A stretch of 64,000 nt of DNA from Caballeronia mineralivorans PML1(12) (GTDB lineage Bacteria; Pseudomonadota; Gammaproteobacteria; Burkholderiales; Burkholderiaceae): NCBI RefSeq assembly GCF_001028175.1, contig NZ_AEJF01000258.1:42358-106357 (forward strand), in the 5' to 3' direction. This document shows positions 34,626 to 42,927 of this stretch, one piece after another. The position numbers and the translations under genes are program-made. Position 1 is the first letter of the stretch. Each line of letters opens with the position of its first letter. Below the pieces are notes generated by a model, which made no database searches, was not told the origin of the DNA, and worked only from the letters and a program-made list of their open reading frames with translations.

Positions 34626-36062
34626 CTAGACTGCAATCTGCGCGAGCTTGACGTTCATGAAGTCAAGGACACCTTCGAGTCCGCCCTCCCGCCCCATGCC
34701 GCTCGATTTGATCCCGCCGAACGGCGCTTCGGCTGCCGCGAGTGCGAAACTGTTCACACCAACCATGCCCGCCTCTATCCGTGACACCGCTTCCCGGATT
34801 CGCCCCGGGTCCCTTGTAAATACATAGGCGGACAGGCCGTATGGGGAATCGTTAGCCCAGGTATAGGCGTCCTCTGGATCACCGAATGGAGTGATCGCAG
34901 CGATCGGGCCAAAATTCTCTTCAACTAGCGCCAGTGCCTGCGGAGGAACGTCGGACAGCACCGTCGGTTCGAAGAAGAAGCCTTTGCCCAACCCTGACGG
35001 ACGGCGTCCTCCCGCTGCGACGCTTGCGCCGACAGCGACGCTGTCTGCCACGATCGACTCAATGGCTTCGCGTCGGCGCTGATTAATAAGCGGCCCCATC
35101 TGCGTCGCATCGTCCAGCCCATTGCCGAGGCGTAGCGCCTTGGCACGCTCGGTGAAACCGGAAACGAACCGGCTGTAGATGCCCTTCTGGACATAGAAGC
35201 GGTCGGGCGTGACGCACACCTGCCCCGCGTTTGCATATTTCGTTGCAACGGCCAGATCCAGAGCAGTTTCAAGATCGGCGTCATCGAACACCACAAGGGG
35301 TGCATTCCCACCCAGTTCCATGCTGACGCGTTTCAGCGTCTGTGCCGAATCGCGAATCATCTGTTGGCCAACAGATGTCGACCCGGTCAGCGTGATCTTT
35401 CTCACCTGAGAAGAGGCAACGAGCGTCGCGTAGGTCGTGGAGGTCGGACCAATCACGAGATTCGCCACACCGGCGGGCACACCGGCCTTGCGCAGGCATT
35501 CGAAGATGACCATCGCAACGCCCGGTACTTCGGTCGACGGACGCACAATGATCGAACACCCGGCAGCGAGCGCAGGCGCGACCTTGCGAGCAATGAGCAC
35601 CGCGGGAAAATTCCACGCCGTAAAGGCCGCCACGATCCCGACCGGCTCGTGCAGGACTTCGAACCGGCCGCCCGGAGCACGACTTTCCACAACCCGCCCG
35701 TATATGCGCCGCGCCTCTTCGGCATACCAGCGAAACTGGTCGACGCTCAGCTGCCATTCCCGCTTCGCCTGAACGAGCGGCTTGCCAGATTCGAGCGTGA
35801 TGCGCCGTGCGCCCTCTTCTGTCGCCCGGAGCATTTCATCGGCCACCCGATGCAGGATGTCCGCACGCGTCCAGGCAGGCGTCTGCCGCCAGAGCTTCAG
35901 CCCTGTAGCCGCCGCATCGATCGCCCGCTCCACGTCCTCCACTGAAGCCAGGGGTATGCGACCGAGGACGTCCTCAGTGGCAGGGTCGAACACCTCTGCG
36001 AAGCCATTGCCCCCCGTAGAACGCCACTCGCCGCCAATGAATAAACCGAACTTCTCATACAT
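34626..36062 (-). CDS. NAD(P)-dependent aldehyde dehydrogenase (succinate/2-oxoglutarate semialdehyde type)
   Basis: A 478-residue aldehyde dehydrogenase. Seen: FIGGEWRSTGGNGFAEVFDP, AFTAWNFPAVLIARKVAPALAAG, TGSTSVGQQMIRDSA, VSMELGGNAPLVVFDDADL (catalytic Glu), NAGQVCVTPDRFYV (catalytic Cys) and EENFGPIAAITPF. It resembles succinate semialdehyde and 2-oxoglutarate semialdehyde dehydrogenases. It is the first gene of the operon ALDH-aldolase-2-hydroxyacid dehydrogenase, 106 bases after a promoter with two IolR-like operators. Start at 36062 is used (MYEKFGLF); 36071 is an alternative. Confidence 0.93.
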   Translation of the reverse strand: MYEKFGLFIGGEWRSTGGNGFAEVFDPATEDVLGRIPLASVEDVERAIDAAATGLKLWRQTPAWTRADILHRVADEMLRATEEGARRITLESGKPLVQAKREWQLSVDQFRWYAEEARRIYGRVVESRAPGGRFEVLHEPVGIVAAFTAWNFPAVLIARKVAPALAAGCSIIVRPSTEVPGVAMVIFECLRKAGVPAGVANLVIGPTSTTYATLVASSQVRKITLTGSTSVGQQMIRDSAQTLKRVSMELGGNAPLVVFDDADLETALDLAVATKYANAGQVCVTPDRFYVQKGIYSRFVSGFTERAKALRLGNGLDDATQMGPLINQRRREAIESIVADSVAVGASVAAGGRRPSGLGKGFFFEPTVLSDVPPQALALVEENFGPIAAITPFGDPEDAYTWANDSPYGLSAYVFTRDPGRIREAVSRIEAGMVGVNSFALAAAEAPFGGIKSSGMGREGGLEGVLDFMNVKLAQIAV

Positions 36063-36146
36063 GACTCTCACTCCTCCTGTTCTCTGTCGCTGCGTGACGC
36101 CGGAGTGCGATCCTGGCGCGGCTGGCGATTGGACACCAACGCTTAC

Positions 36147-36195
36147 GCAATTAATATTGCTATACCAATACTACGCAATTTTTGTTGCGTGTCAA
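36147..36195 (-). promoter_or_regulatory. Promoter of the aldehyde dehydrogenase operon with two IolR-like operators
   Basis: Minus strand: -35 TTGACA (36195..36190), 16-base spacer, -10 TAGTAT (36173..36168). The spacer holds ACGCAA-N6-TTGCGT (GCAA-N6-TTGC at 36175-36188). A second GCAA-N6-TTGC lies 28 bases downstream (36147-36160), near the start of transcription. The layout matches the promoter at 22722-22760, with more than 20 identical bases across the operator and -35. Repression by the RpiR protein with inositol-derived inducer is a reasonable model. Confidence 0.75.
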
Positions 36196-36652
36196 GGAAG
36201 CGCAAGCCGCTGTGAGCGGCAATCGGCGAGATCGAGGAGGCGGCTGTGGCGCCGTGCAGACGGGGTTGCTGGCTTTGTGGATCTGCGTCAGTCAGTCGTC
36301 GGGTAAGGGAAAACGATCACATCAACCCTGTGCAGGAAACCCATGCAACAGGCTTGTACTGATGCGGCGCGGTCCGACGGCACCGCAGATAGGTATCGGG
36401 TAAAACTACGAAGGAGACGAGATGCAGTCCACAAGAAGGTCCGATTTAAGCGCTCTCATCAAATTCTTTAGTAATGCTTGGTATCCAGCACAGCCTTCAA
36501 CGTGCAGAAGCATCAATGCAACAACTGCGGACAAACCGCAGTTCGTGAACGCATTGCAACGCGGATTTTTATAATGCTAGCGTCAACCGCGATGTCCGTA
36601 ACAGGCGTCGCTATCGCGGCTCCGCCCCCGGATGCTGTACGCATCAGCGCGG
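36196..36652. other. Mostly empty region between ALDH promoter and IS66 remnant
   Basis: Contains the small frame 36422..36574 and, in another frame, a signal-peptide-like stretch (MLASTAMSVTGVAIAAPPP, near 36574-36640) that ends at the IS remnant. That stretch may be the start of a secreted protein gene cut by the insertion. Nothing else is recognised. Confidence 0.4.
36422..36574 (+). CDS. Possible 50-residue small protein
   Basis: ATG at 36422 has AGGAG six bases upstream (GAAGGAGACGAG-ATG), the best ribosome binding site in this stretch. The product starts MQSTRRSDLSALIKFFSNAW and ends LQRGFL. No domain recognised. It may be a genuine small gene or a leftover; support is the binding site alone. 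Confidence 0.3.
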   Translation: MQSTRRSDLSALIKFFSNAWYPAQPSTCRSINATTADKPQFVNALQRGFL

Positions 36653-37177
36653 TTATACATTAACTCCTTCCAACCCTCTTTTAAGTTGCAGTCCAGCGGC
36701 CAGCCAAATACGGGTACCGGAAGGAGGTGCAATCATGAGGGCATCAGACAGCGGAGAACTAAACGCAATTGAATGGGGTCGACCCTGTCAGTGGGCCGAA
36801 CGAGCGCACCATTAAGCTCGATCTCGATGCTTGCTGCTTCACGCGGGGGCTCGCCAGAATTGGGCCCAATCGAAGGGGTCGTGGAGGCCTCCGCTTTTAC
36901 CTCAGTTGGCAAAGTGACCGGGATTAGCACTGTTGGGTCGGTGCCGCCGTTGCTAAGCAAACCAGCACGATACTCGCGGCGCCATCTAAAAACCATGTTT
37001 GGATTGAGTCCATGGACCTGAGCCAGTTTGGCCACTGAGATGTTGGATTCACAAGCCGCTATTGCGATCTGTTGCTTGTAGGCCGGGTCATAGTTCGGTC
37101 GGCCCTTGCGATTCGAAACCTGCAAGTCGTCTTTAGACAAAGTAGTCCCCACCACTTATTTGGCGGGGACTACTTTG
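36653..37177 (-). mobile_element. IS66-family insertion sequence remnant
   Basis: It contains an apparently complete tnpA and the first 15 codons of tnpB, coupled by a four-base ATGA overlap as in IS66 elements. The tnpB frame leaves the family sequence after MIAPPSGTRIWLAAG, so an internal deletion is likely near 36690; tnpC is absent. At the outer end, CAAAGTAGTCCCC (37138-37150) and GGGGACTACTTTG (37165-37177) form a perfect 13-base hairpin around the tnpA start, and a terminal repeat could not be confirmed. Confidence 0.7.
36733..37155 (-). CDS. IS66 accessory protein TnpA
   Basis: A 140-residue protein with an N-terminal helix-turn-helix: GRPNYDPAYKQQIAIAACE, then SVAKLAQVHGLNPNMVFRWRREY, typical of IS66 family OrfA. 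The C-terminal half carries IEIELNGALVRPTDRVDPIQLRLVL, as in TnpA proteins. Full length appears intact, but the partner genes are gone, so the element cannot move by itself. Translation would begin within the loop of the 37138-37177 hairpin, which may limit expression. Confidence 0.8.
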   Translation of the reverse strand: MVGTTLSKDDLQVSNRKGRPNYDPAYKQQIAIAACESNISVAKLAQVHGLNPNMVFRWRREYRAGLLSNGGTDPTVLIPVTLPTEVKAEASTTPSIGPNSGEPPREAASIEIELNGALVRPTDRVDPIQLRLVLRCLMPS

Positions 37178-37474
37178 GACACAATCGCGCTGCCTGTACA
37201 TGCGGCCTTCAAATGACGCTTGCCAGTCTCTGGGGTTCAGTCCAAATTTACTGGCTTAGGTGGGTCAATTCTGGGTGGACATCAACAAATACGTCGCCCA
37301 AATGGAGCAGCCGCGCGCGCCGTTCGGTACCATCGTTCATTTCATTAACCCCAATCCATTGCGCGGCTATTTCAGCCCTATAGCATGCAGCATTGCGATC
37401 GTCGGCCTCGTGTGCACCGCCAGTAATCCATCCATCGAACAACGGTCCCGCCCGTTTGCTCGACCGACCCGGGT
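37178..37474. other. Region between IS66 remnant and GGDEF-EAL gene
   Basis: A plus-strand frame from 37260 gives MGQFWVDINKYVAQME and runs on into the antisense of the downstream gene. No family match is apparent and no ribosome binding site is clear, so no gene is called. Confidence 0.4.
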
Positions 37475-39445
37475 TCAAACCACCTCGCCGGTCCCGTCTT
37501 TTGATTCGCTTTCAGATGCTGAGCACGGTATTGGCAGCGCTACGCTGGCAGCTACTGCCGCAAGCTGCAATTCGACACTTTCGAGCTGTAGCAGCGCTCG
37601 AAATGTAGGCGCATTCATCGGCCGTCCCAGAAGAAAGCCTTGGACGATATCGCATCCCGCTTCTTGCAGCCATTTCAGTTGAGCGCGAGTCTCGACGCCT
37701 TCAGCAACTACCGAGAGGTCAAAGCCGCGCGCGAGCGCAATGACTGCGCTCGCGATGGTATAGCCGGCCTCCGGCAGAAGGTGGACAAAGCTGCGGTCGA
37801 TTTTTAAACGATTGATCGGAAACGACTGCAGGTACGCGAGCGAAGAGTAGCCCGTGCCGAAGTCATCGATTGACAGCCGGACGCCCATAGATCTCACCGC
37901 ATGCATGAAATCAAGCGCCGCGTCGACGTCGTCCATTAACAGACTTTCCGTCAGTTCGAGTTCCAACTGCGCCGGCGGCAGACCGCTCTCACGGAGCGCC
38001 GTGCGGACCTGGTCAATAAAATCCTTTTCTCTGAGTTGGCGTGCCGAAACATTGACCGCCACGCTTAGGGGCGCTCCGGTCGCGCTGCGCCATCCGGTTG
38101 CGTCGGAGCACGCACGTAGGAGCACCCAACGCCCGATTTCGTTTATCAGACCGCACTCTTCCGCGATAGGAATGAAGTCGTTGGGCGAAATAAATCCGTC
38201 TTCTGGCTGCGGCCATCTAAGCAGAGCTTCAACGCCGACAATGAGTTTCGAAGTACAGTCGAACTGAGGCTGATAGTGCACTTCGAGCTCACCGCACTCC
38301 ATCGCCTTGCGCAGATCACGCTCGATGCGTACTCGTCGCTGCGTTTCCAGTGTCATTTCACGCTTGAATTCAGCGAACCGGTTCTTGCCCGCGGCCTTGG
38401 CATGATAAAGCGCGACGTCTGCATTACTGATCAGTTCAGAAAGCGTTTGTGCATCGTCTGGGAAAATGCTCACGCCGATGCTTGCTGTTGCGAAGACCTT
38501 TTGCCCGTCTAAGTCGAACGGTCGACCAAGTGCGTCGGCTATTCTCCCTGCGATGTTGGCCGCTTCCATGCGATTGCGCACCGGGGATGCGATGACCGCG
38601 AATTCATCCCCGCCAATCCGTCCGACGACATCTGATTCTCGAACTGCGTCCCGCAATACCTCTCCCACCATTCGGAGCAGCGCATCCCCGGCGCTATGCC
38701 CGGCGGTGTCGTTCACCGCTTTGAAATTATCCAAATCAACAATCAGGAGCGCAACTTGTCTTCCCTCCTTGCCCTGCATGTTTATCTGAGCTGCCAGAGT
38801 GTCGTAAGTTGCCCGACGGTTAGCGAGCTCCGTGACAGGGTCTGTGTACGCGAGGTAGTCCAGTCGCTCCTCAGCTTTCGCCATGCGTGCTTTCGTCTTG
38901 AGAACGACGAGTACGGCCACAAACAATGCTCCGAACGCGGCCACCGCAAATAAACCTACGTATCGGAGCAAACCCGACTGCACGCGGGCAGTACTCGCAA
39001 CCACAACCACATAGCCAAGTTCCGTCTGTCTGTATTCGACCCGCTTTACGACGGATATCTGCAGCAAGGCGCTGTCGCCGCCCGACGCAAGAAGTCGCAG
39101 CACCTCCTTCTTGTCGGGCACAATCCCAAGTTTTGCGAATCCCGCGAACAGGTTCCCATCCCGGTCATAGGCCGAAATTGAGAGAAGATATGGAGGTGGC
39201 CTGAACGTGCGCAAAGACTCCGTCGCCGTTTGCTTGTCCCGAAACATCATGGCAGCCGCGAGATTGTCCGCAACGAGCGCTGCTTGCACCTCGACATCGT
39301 CGGTAAGCGACTGCCGAAGCGACATAAATTGGAATGCCGCCAAAATGCATCCGGCCACGAAAAGGGCGGTAGCGGCGGCGACAAGTTGTCCTAGACCGAA
39401 TGTGTCGGCCAACGGTTTTGTGTCGCTCGCGTGTTTCGTTGTCAT
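37475..39445 (-). CDS. CHASE8-GGDEF-EAL c-di-GMP enzyme (YfiN-like sensor)
   Basis: A 656-residue membrane protein. Hydrophobic segments at about 20-40 and 161-183 enclose a periplasmic CHASE8-type domain (LVADNLAAAMMFRDKQTATESL, 58-79). The GGDEF domain has intact GGDEF at 278-282. The EAL domain has EALLRW at 406-411, DFGTGYSSLAYL and EGVET, so both synthesis and breakdown of c-di-GMP are possible. Its ATG overlaps the yfiR stop by four bases. In YfiBNR systems YfiR represses the CHASE8 cyclase YfiN; here an EAL domain is added and a TonB receptor takes the place of YfiB. Confidence 0.9.
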   Translation of the reverse strand: MTTKHASDTKPLADTFGLGQLVAAATALFVAGCILAAFQFMSLRQSLTDDVEVQAALVADNLAAAMMFRDKQTATESLRTFRPPPYLLSISAYDRDGNLFAGFAKLGIVPDKKEVLRLLASGGDSALLQISVVKRVEYRQTELGYVVVVASTARVQSGLLRYVGLFAVAAFGALFVAVLVVLKTKARMAKAEERLDYLAYTDPVTELANRRATYDTLAAQINMQGKEGRQVALLIVDLDNFKAVNDTAGHSAGDALLRMVGEVLRDAVRESDVVGRIGGDEFAVIASPVRNRMEAANIAGRIADALGRPFDLDGQKVFATASIGVSIFPDDAQTLSELISNADVALYHAKAAGKNRFAEFKREMTLETQRRVRIERDLRKAMECGELEVHYQPQFDCTSKLIVGVEALLRWPQPEDGFISPNDFIPIAEECGLINEIGRWVLLRACSDATGWRSATGAPLSVAVNVSARQLREKDFIDQVRTALRESGLPPAQLELELTESLLMDDVDAALDFMHAVRSMGVRLSIDDFGTGYSSLAYLQSFPINRLKIDRSFVHLLPEAGYTIASAVIALARGFDLSVVAEGVETRAQLKWLQEAGCDIVQGFLLGRPMNAPTFRALLQLESVELQLAAVAASVALPIPCSASESESKDGTGEVV

Positions 39446-39957
39446 AGGACGTTCCTCGCAAGCGCCAGGAGCTTCGAACTAAATCGCAATCCATTTCGTT
39501 GCGCCTCCACCGTGTCGATATCAAAATGGATGTGATCGTCTTCAGTGACTAGAGTGATCGCCGCACCGTCCGTTCCGGAGATCCCGCCGTCGCGCACGAC
39601 CAATGTCGCGCTCGACGATGTAGGCGCGAAGGACTGCGATGCGTCGCTTAACACGGCGACGTCGCAATCCGCCTTTTGGCCAGTGGAGGGCGCATCTCGG
39701 ACCGTCCACGGCCTGCCACCGATCAGCTTCCCATTCAGCTTCTGCAAGCTGTCCCACATTGGGCTGCGGTGAACGACACATACATTGAAGGTAGACGAGC
39801 CTGATGGTGGTTGAGGCCAGTTGGTAAAGAGCGCGAAGTTATAGATGAACGCAGCCTTCAAGGCGGCGTCTTGGACCTGTCCGTGGCATAAGACAGATAC
39901 GAGCAGGCACACCCCCCCTAGAGAGACGTGGAAGCGGGAGCGGGTGGACACGCACAT
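39442..39957 (-). CDS. yfiR: YfiR-family periplasmic regulator
   Basis: About 171 residues with a signal peptide (start at 39957, MCVSTRSRFHVSLGGVCLLVSVLCHG). Mature part: QDAALKAAFIYNFALFTNWPQ, the hallmark opening of YfiR/DUF4154 proteins, then FNVCVVHRSPMWDSLQKLNGKLIGGRPW and GLRFSSKLLALARNVL at the end. YfiR binds the periplasmic domain of YfiN and holds its cyclase off. The gene starts one base after the TonB receptor stop and overlaps the next gene, so the three are co-translated. The longer frame to 40023 overlaps the receptor gene and is unlikely. Confidence 0.9.
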   Translation of the reverse strand: MCVSTRSRFHVSLGGVCLLVSVLCHGQVQDAALKAAFIYNFALFTNWPQPPSGSSTFNVCVVHRSPMWDSLQKLNGKLIGGRPWTVRDAPSTGQKADCDVAVLSDASQSFAPTSSSATLVVRDGGISGTDGAAITLVTEDDHIHFDIDTVEAQRNGLRFSSKLLALARNVL

Positions 39958-39958
39958 C

Positions 39959-42013
39959 TCAAAATCCGTAGACCAATTTCGCGTAGAGCGTACGGCTCTG
40001 CTGCTCAATTGCCTGTTGGACAAAGGCGGGCCCTGCAGGGTCTGAATAACGCTTGTTGAACGCGTTGTACACGCTGAGGGAAACGATAGCCCGCGGAATC
40101 ACGCGGGACGAAGTGACCGTAAGGTTCGCAAGGCAATAACCGCCCGATGTCGAACTTTCGCTGAGCCGGGACGACACGCATTGCAGCTCCGTGCCGAATC
40201 GAACCGCGTTATGAAATAACGGGGCAACTGCATTGAGCTTGACAAGGTGGCGGGGAGAGTTTTGGAGTATCGCGCCCGTTTGGCCGTCCTTCGCCAACTG
40301 CCAGGAATAACTCGCTCGCACGCGGTAACCATCGCCAAACAACTGTTCTGTCGCGAGTTCCACCCCCGTGGCCTTTGCTTGATCCAGATTCTGATAAATG
40401 AGCAATCCGCTGGCAGGATCGGTTTCAAGGGAGATCAGGTTTTTCACCGAGTATCGGAACAGCGACAGCGTGGCGCGTCCCGAATCGGAGAAGGCGTGGT
40501 CCAACACGAGTTCGGTCGTCGTGATGTGTTCGGGCTTGAGATCGGGGTTCGGCAATTGTCCGCCGCTTCCAGGCACCGTGTAGTACAACTCATATGCGTT
40601 GGGCGCGCGATACGCCGTACCATAAATGAGTTTGACGGTATCCCTTGAAGTCAGTTTGTAGATGAGCGCTAGGCGCGGATTTACGTTACTGGCTGTGACG
40701 CTATCCCAGTCGTACCGCAACCCCGCATTGAGGGCGAAGTTCGCGGGTAGTTGAATCTCATCTTCAAAGTAGGCACCTGTCCGATTGCTGGAGCGCTTGT
40801 CGTCGAGCAGTGAGACGTAAGGGTTCAGATTGTAGTTGTACTGGTCGCGCCGTGCGTCGCGCTGGAAATCCAGACCCACGACGATTTTTTGCTTCGATAT
40901 GCTGGTGACGGTGACATGCGCGTCGCCGCCGTACCAGAGGGCGTGATCTCCGTCGACATTCGTCGTTGGGATATCACCAGGGTAGATCCCGACGCCCTGA
41001 TAGTCATATCGTCCCCAATAAGCCTGCGTCGAGACGGCCAATCCGGAATTGATCTGATGCGCGAAAACAGCGTTGATGAAACTTTGCGCGTCGTTCGTTG
41101 AATTGGGGGTGTTGAAGATCGCTCCGAAAGACCCCGTGGGAACGCCCTTGGTTCGGTTGCTGTGAGCTGCGGAGACCGTGAAATCGCCGTAGGTTACTTT
41201 GGCGAAGAAGTTTTGCGCCCGGTCGTAATCGAGATCGTGCGCGACGCCGTTATTTTGTTGCGGAGTATTGAATTCAGGGTAGAAAAGGTCCTGACCGTCT
41301 CGAATGTAGGACGTCGCAGACAGGACGATGTCAGCCCCGTTTTGCCCATGCCAGCCGTATGTGGCGCGCGCCTTTTTCTCCCCGTAACTTCCTGCCGCCA
41401 CAGCAGTTTGAGCGCCATTGATAGCGCTCCCCTTTTTTGTAATGACATTAACCACGCCGAAAAAAGCGTTGGAGCCGTAAACGGCGGACCCAGGGCCCGG
41501 CACGTACTCGATACGCTCGACCAGATCCATATCGATCAAGCCCTCGGTCCCAATGGTCGCTTCGTCGTACACGGCGTCGTTGGTCCGGTACCCGTCGATC
41601 ATTAAGAGAAACCGGCTGTCGTAGTCGCCCGGACGTAAAAAACCACGTGCTCCCAGGTAAGAGTAATTTCGATCGTTGCTGACATACAGACCCGGCAGCG
41701 ACGCTAACGCATCGGCCAGTGTTCGCCAGCCGAATTCTTTGATGTCCTGCGCCGTCAAGACGACCGCAGCCGACGGTGCATCGCTGATCGATTGCTGAAA
41801 CTTGGACGCGGTCGTTATCACCGATACGTCCATCAACTGTTCAAGGGATAGGGATGCCAAAGCCGCGCTGTCCGACTCGGAGGCCAACGCGCCAAGTTTT
41901 GGGTCGACCGGCCCGAGCATCTCCGACGCATTAGCGACTGAGGACACTGCAAGTAAGGCGACCGCAGGCAGGACGAATGCCAACATCCCAATTTTTGCGA
42001 AAGCGCGAGCCAT
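39959..42013 (-). CDS. TonB-dependent outer-membrane receptor
   Basis: A 684-residue receptor. It has a signal peptide ending near VANASEM, a plug domain (DVSVITTASKFQQSISDAPSAAVVLTAQDIKEFGWRTLADAL, LPGLYVSND, RGFLRPGDYDSRFLLMIDGYRTND, RIEYVPGPGSAVYGSNAFFGVVNVITKKG), and a beta-barrel ending in YAKLVYGF. Residues SLEQLMDVSV near 55 are common in vitamin B12/colicin-type receptors. The ligand is not evident. It is first in an operon with yfiR and a CHASE8-GGDEF-EAL gene, which suggests that ligand binding or outer-membrane state is passed to c-di-GMP output. Confidence 0.93.
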   Translation of the reverse strand: MARAFAKIGMLAFVLPAVALLAVSSVANASEMLGPVDPKLGALASESDSAALASLSLEQLMDVSVITTASKFQQSISDAPSAAVVLTAQDIKEFGWRTLADALASLPGLYVSNDRNYSYLGARGFLRPGDYDSRFLLMIDGYRTNDAVYDEATIGTEGLIDMDLVERIEYVPGPGSAVYGSNAFFGVVNVITKKGSAINGAQTAVAAGSYGEKKARATYGWHGQNGADIVLSATSYIRDGQDLFYPEFNTPQQNNGVAHDLDYDRAQNFFAKVTYGDFTVSAAHSNRTKGVPTGSFGAIFNTPNSTNDAQSFINAVFAHQINSGLAVSTQAYWGRYDYQGVGIYPGDIPTTNVDGDHALWYGGDAHVTVTSISKQKIVVGLDFQRDARRDQYNYNLNPYVSLLDDKRSSNRTGAYFEDEIQLPANFALNAGLRYDWDSVTASNVNPRLALIYKLTSRDTVKLIYGTAYRAPNAYELYYTVPGSGGQLPNPDLKPEHITTTELVLDHAFSDSGRATLSLFRYSVKNLISLETDPASGLLIYQNLDQAKATGVELATEQLFGDGYRVRASYSWQLAKDGQTGAILQNSPRHLVKLNAVAPLFHNAVRFGTELQCVSSRLSESSTSGGYCLANLTVTSSRVIPRAIVSLSVYNAFNKRYSDPAGPAFVQQAIEQQSRTLYAKLVYGF

Positions 42014-42245
42014 ATGATTATTTTTTCGACAGCGCCACGGCGCTTACATGCTCAATAACGGCATTTTTCTTGCAAACTTGACTCAGTGCGGATGATCGGG
42101 GCATACGCGCATGTAAGTCACTACGTCACCGACTTCTGTCATCACAACACGACCGATATCGCGCCGATACCGATCTGGATCACCGTTCACACGCGACAAT
42201 GACGGCGGAGTGGCCCGTGTGCAGCAGCGATCACACCGCGTATCG

Positions 42246-42600
42246 CTAAGCATGAACATTCGCGTTCGCGAGATTACGTCGAACCGGTAGCTTGATCGTG
42301 AAAGTCGCCCCGCGTCCTTGCTGGCTGACGACGTCGATACGTCATCGATGGCGCTTGACAATGCAGTGAGAGACCGAAAGCCCCAGACCGGTACCCTGCC
42401 CCACAGGCTTGGTCGTGAAAAACGGATCAAAAATCCTGTTGGTCACCTCGGCCGACATGCCGATGCCCGTATCGGAAATCGCTATCGACACCGTTTCGTC
42501 GTCGCTGTGCGTGCGAATCGTTATGACGCCGCGCTCCGGAATTGACTCTGCCGTGACCAGCTGAAAGTCACGCGGAGTCCTCGAACAGTCCGGCGCCTCT
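42246..42600 (-). pseudogene. Degenerate histidine kinase fragment (ATPase domain)
   Basis: Only the HATPase part is left: ESIPERGVITIRTHSDDETVSIAISDTGIGMSAEVTNRIFDPFFTTKPVGQGTGLGLSVSHCIVKRH (N, G1, F and G2 boxes), then a stop; the tail (DVVSQQGRGATFTIKLPVR) continues in another frame. The sensor, dimerisation and N-box start are missing. No partner response regulator is nearby. A 56-58 codon frame at about 42083..42259 overlaps this tail in a third frame. Confidence 0.75.
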
Positions 42601-42927
42601 TTAGTTTGCGGAGAATCTGTCGACAGCAATGGGATAGTGCATCGACATGTCAAAAACCCAGGAGATCCAGCGATGACCCCTACTCGCCAATGAAGATCTG
42701 ACGCACGCGCTCGCTGGTATCCCGATCGATCTTAGAGGGCCGAGGCATTCGCGCCATAAACGCCTAGGGTCAAGGCGAGAAACCCCATGGAAAGCAGGCT
42801 CGCGGTGCAACGCGCATTCGGTCTGGCAGCGACAGTATCAAAAAGCCCGAGGGCGACGGACTGCCACGCGGCTCGCGCTCCGCCGGGTGAGAGTTTTCCA
42901 CCACGACACTTCGCTTGGCCGAGCCTG
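42601..42927. other. Intergenic region between kinase remnant and MHYT gene
   Basis: No gene is supported. A 78-codon minus-strand frame (42732..42968) with a hydrophobic tail mainly reads through the end of the downstream-coded gene and has no start signal. Confidence 0.4.

Noticed and set aside
37260..37682. 140-codon plus-strand frame beginning MGQFWVDINKYV
   Set aside because: The second half is antisense of the GGDEF-EAL gene; the first half has no start signal or known family.
42083..42259. 58-codon minus-strand frame with CDRCC and CPDHPH motifs
   Set aside because: Metal-site-like residues are tempting, but it overlaps the kinase remnant in another frame and no family was recognised; kept only as a note.
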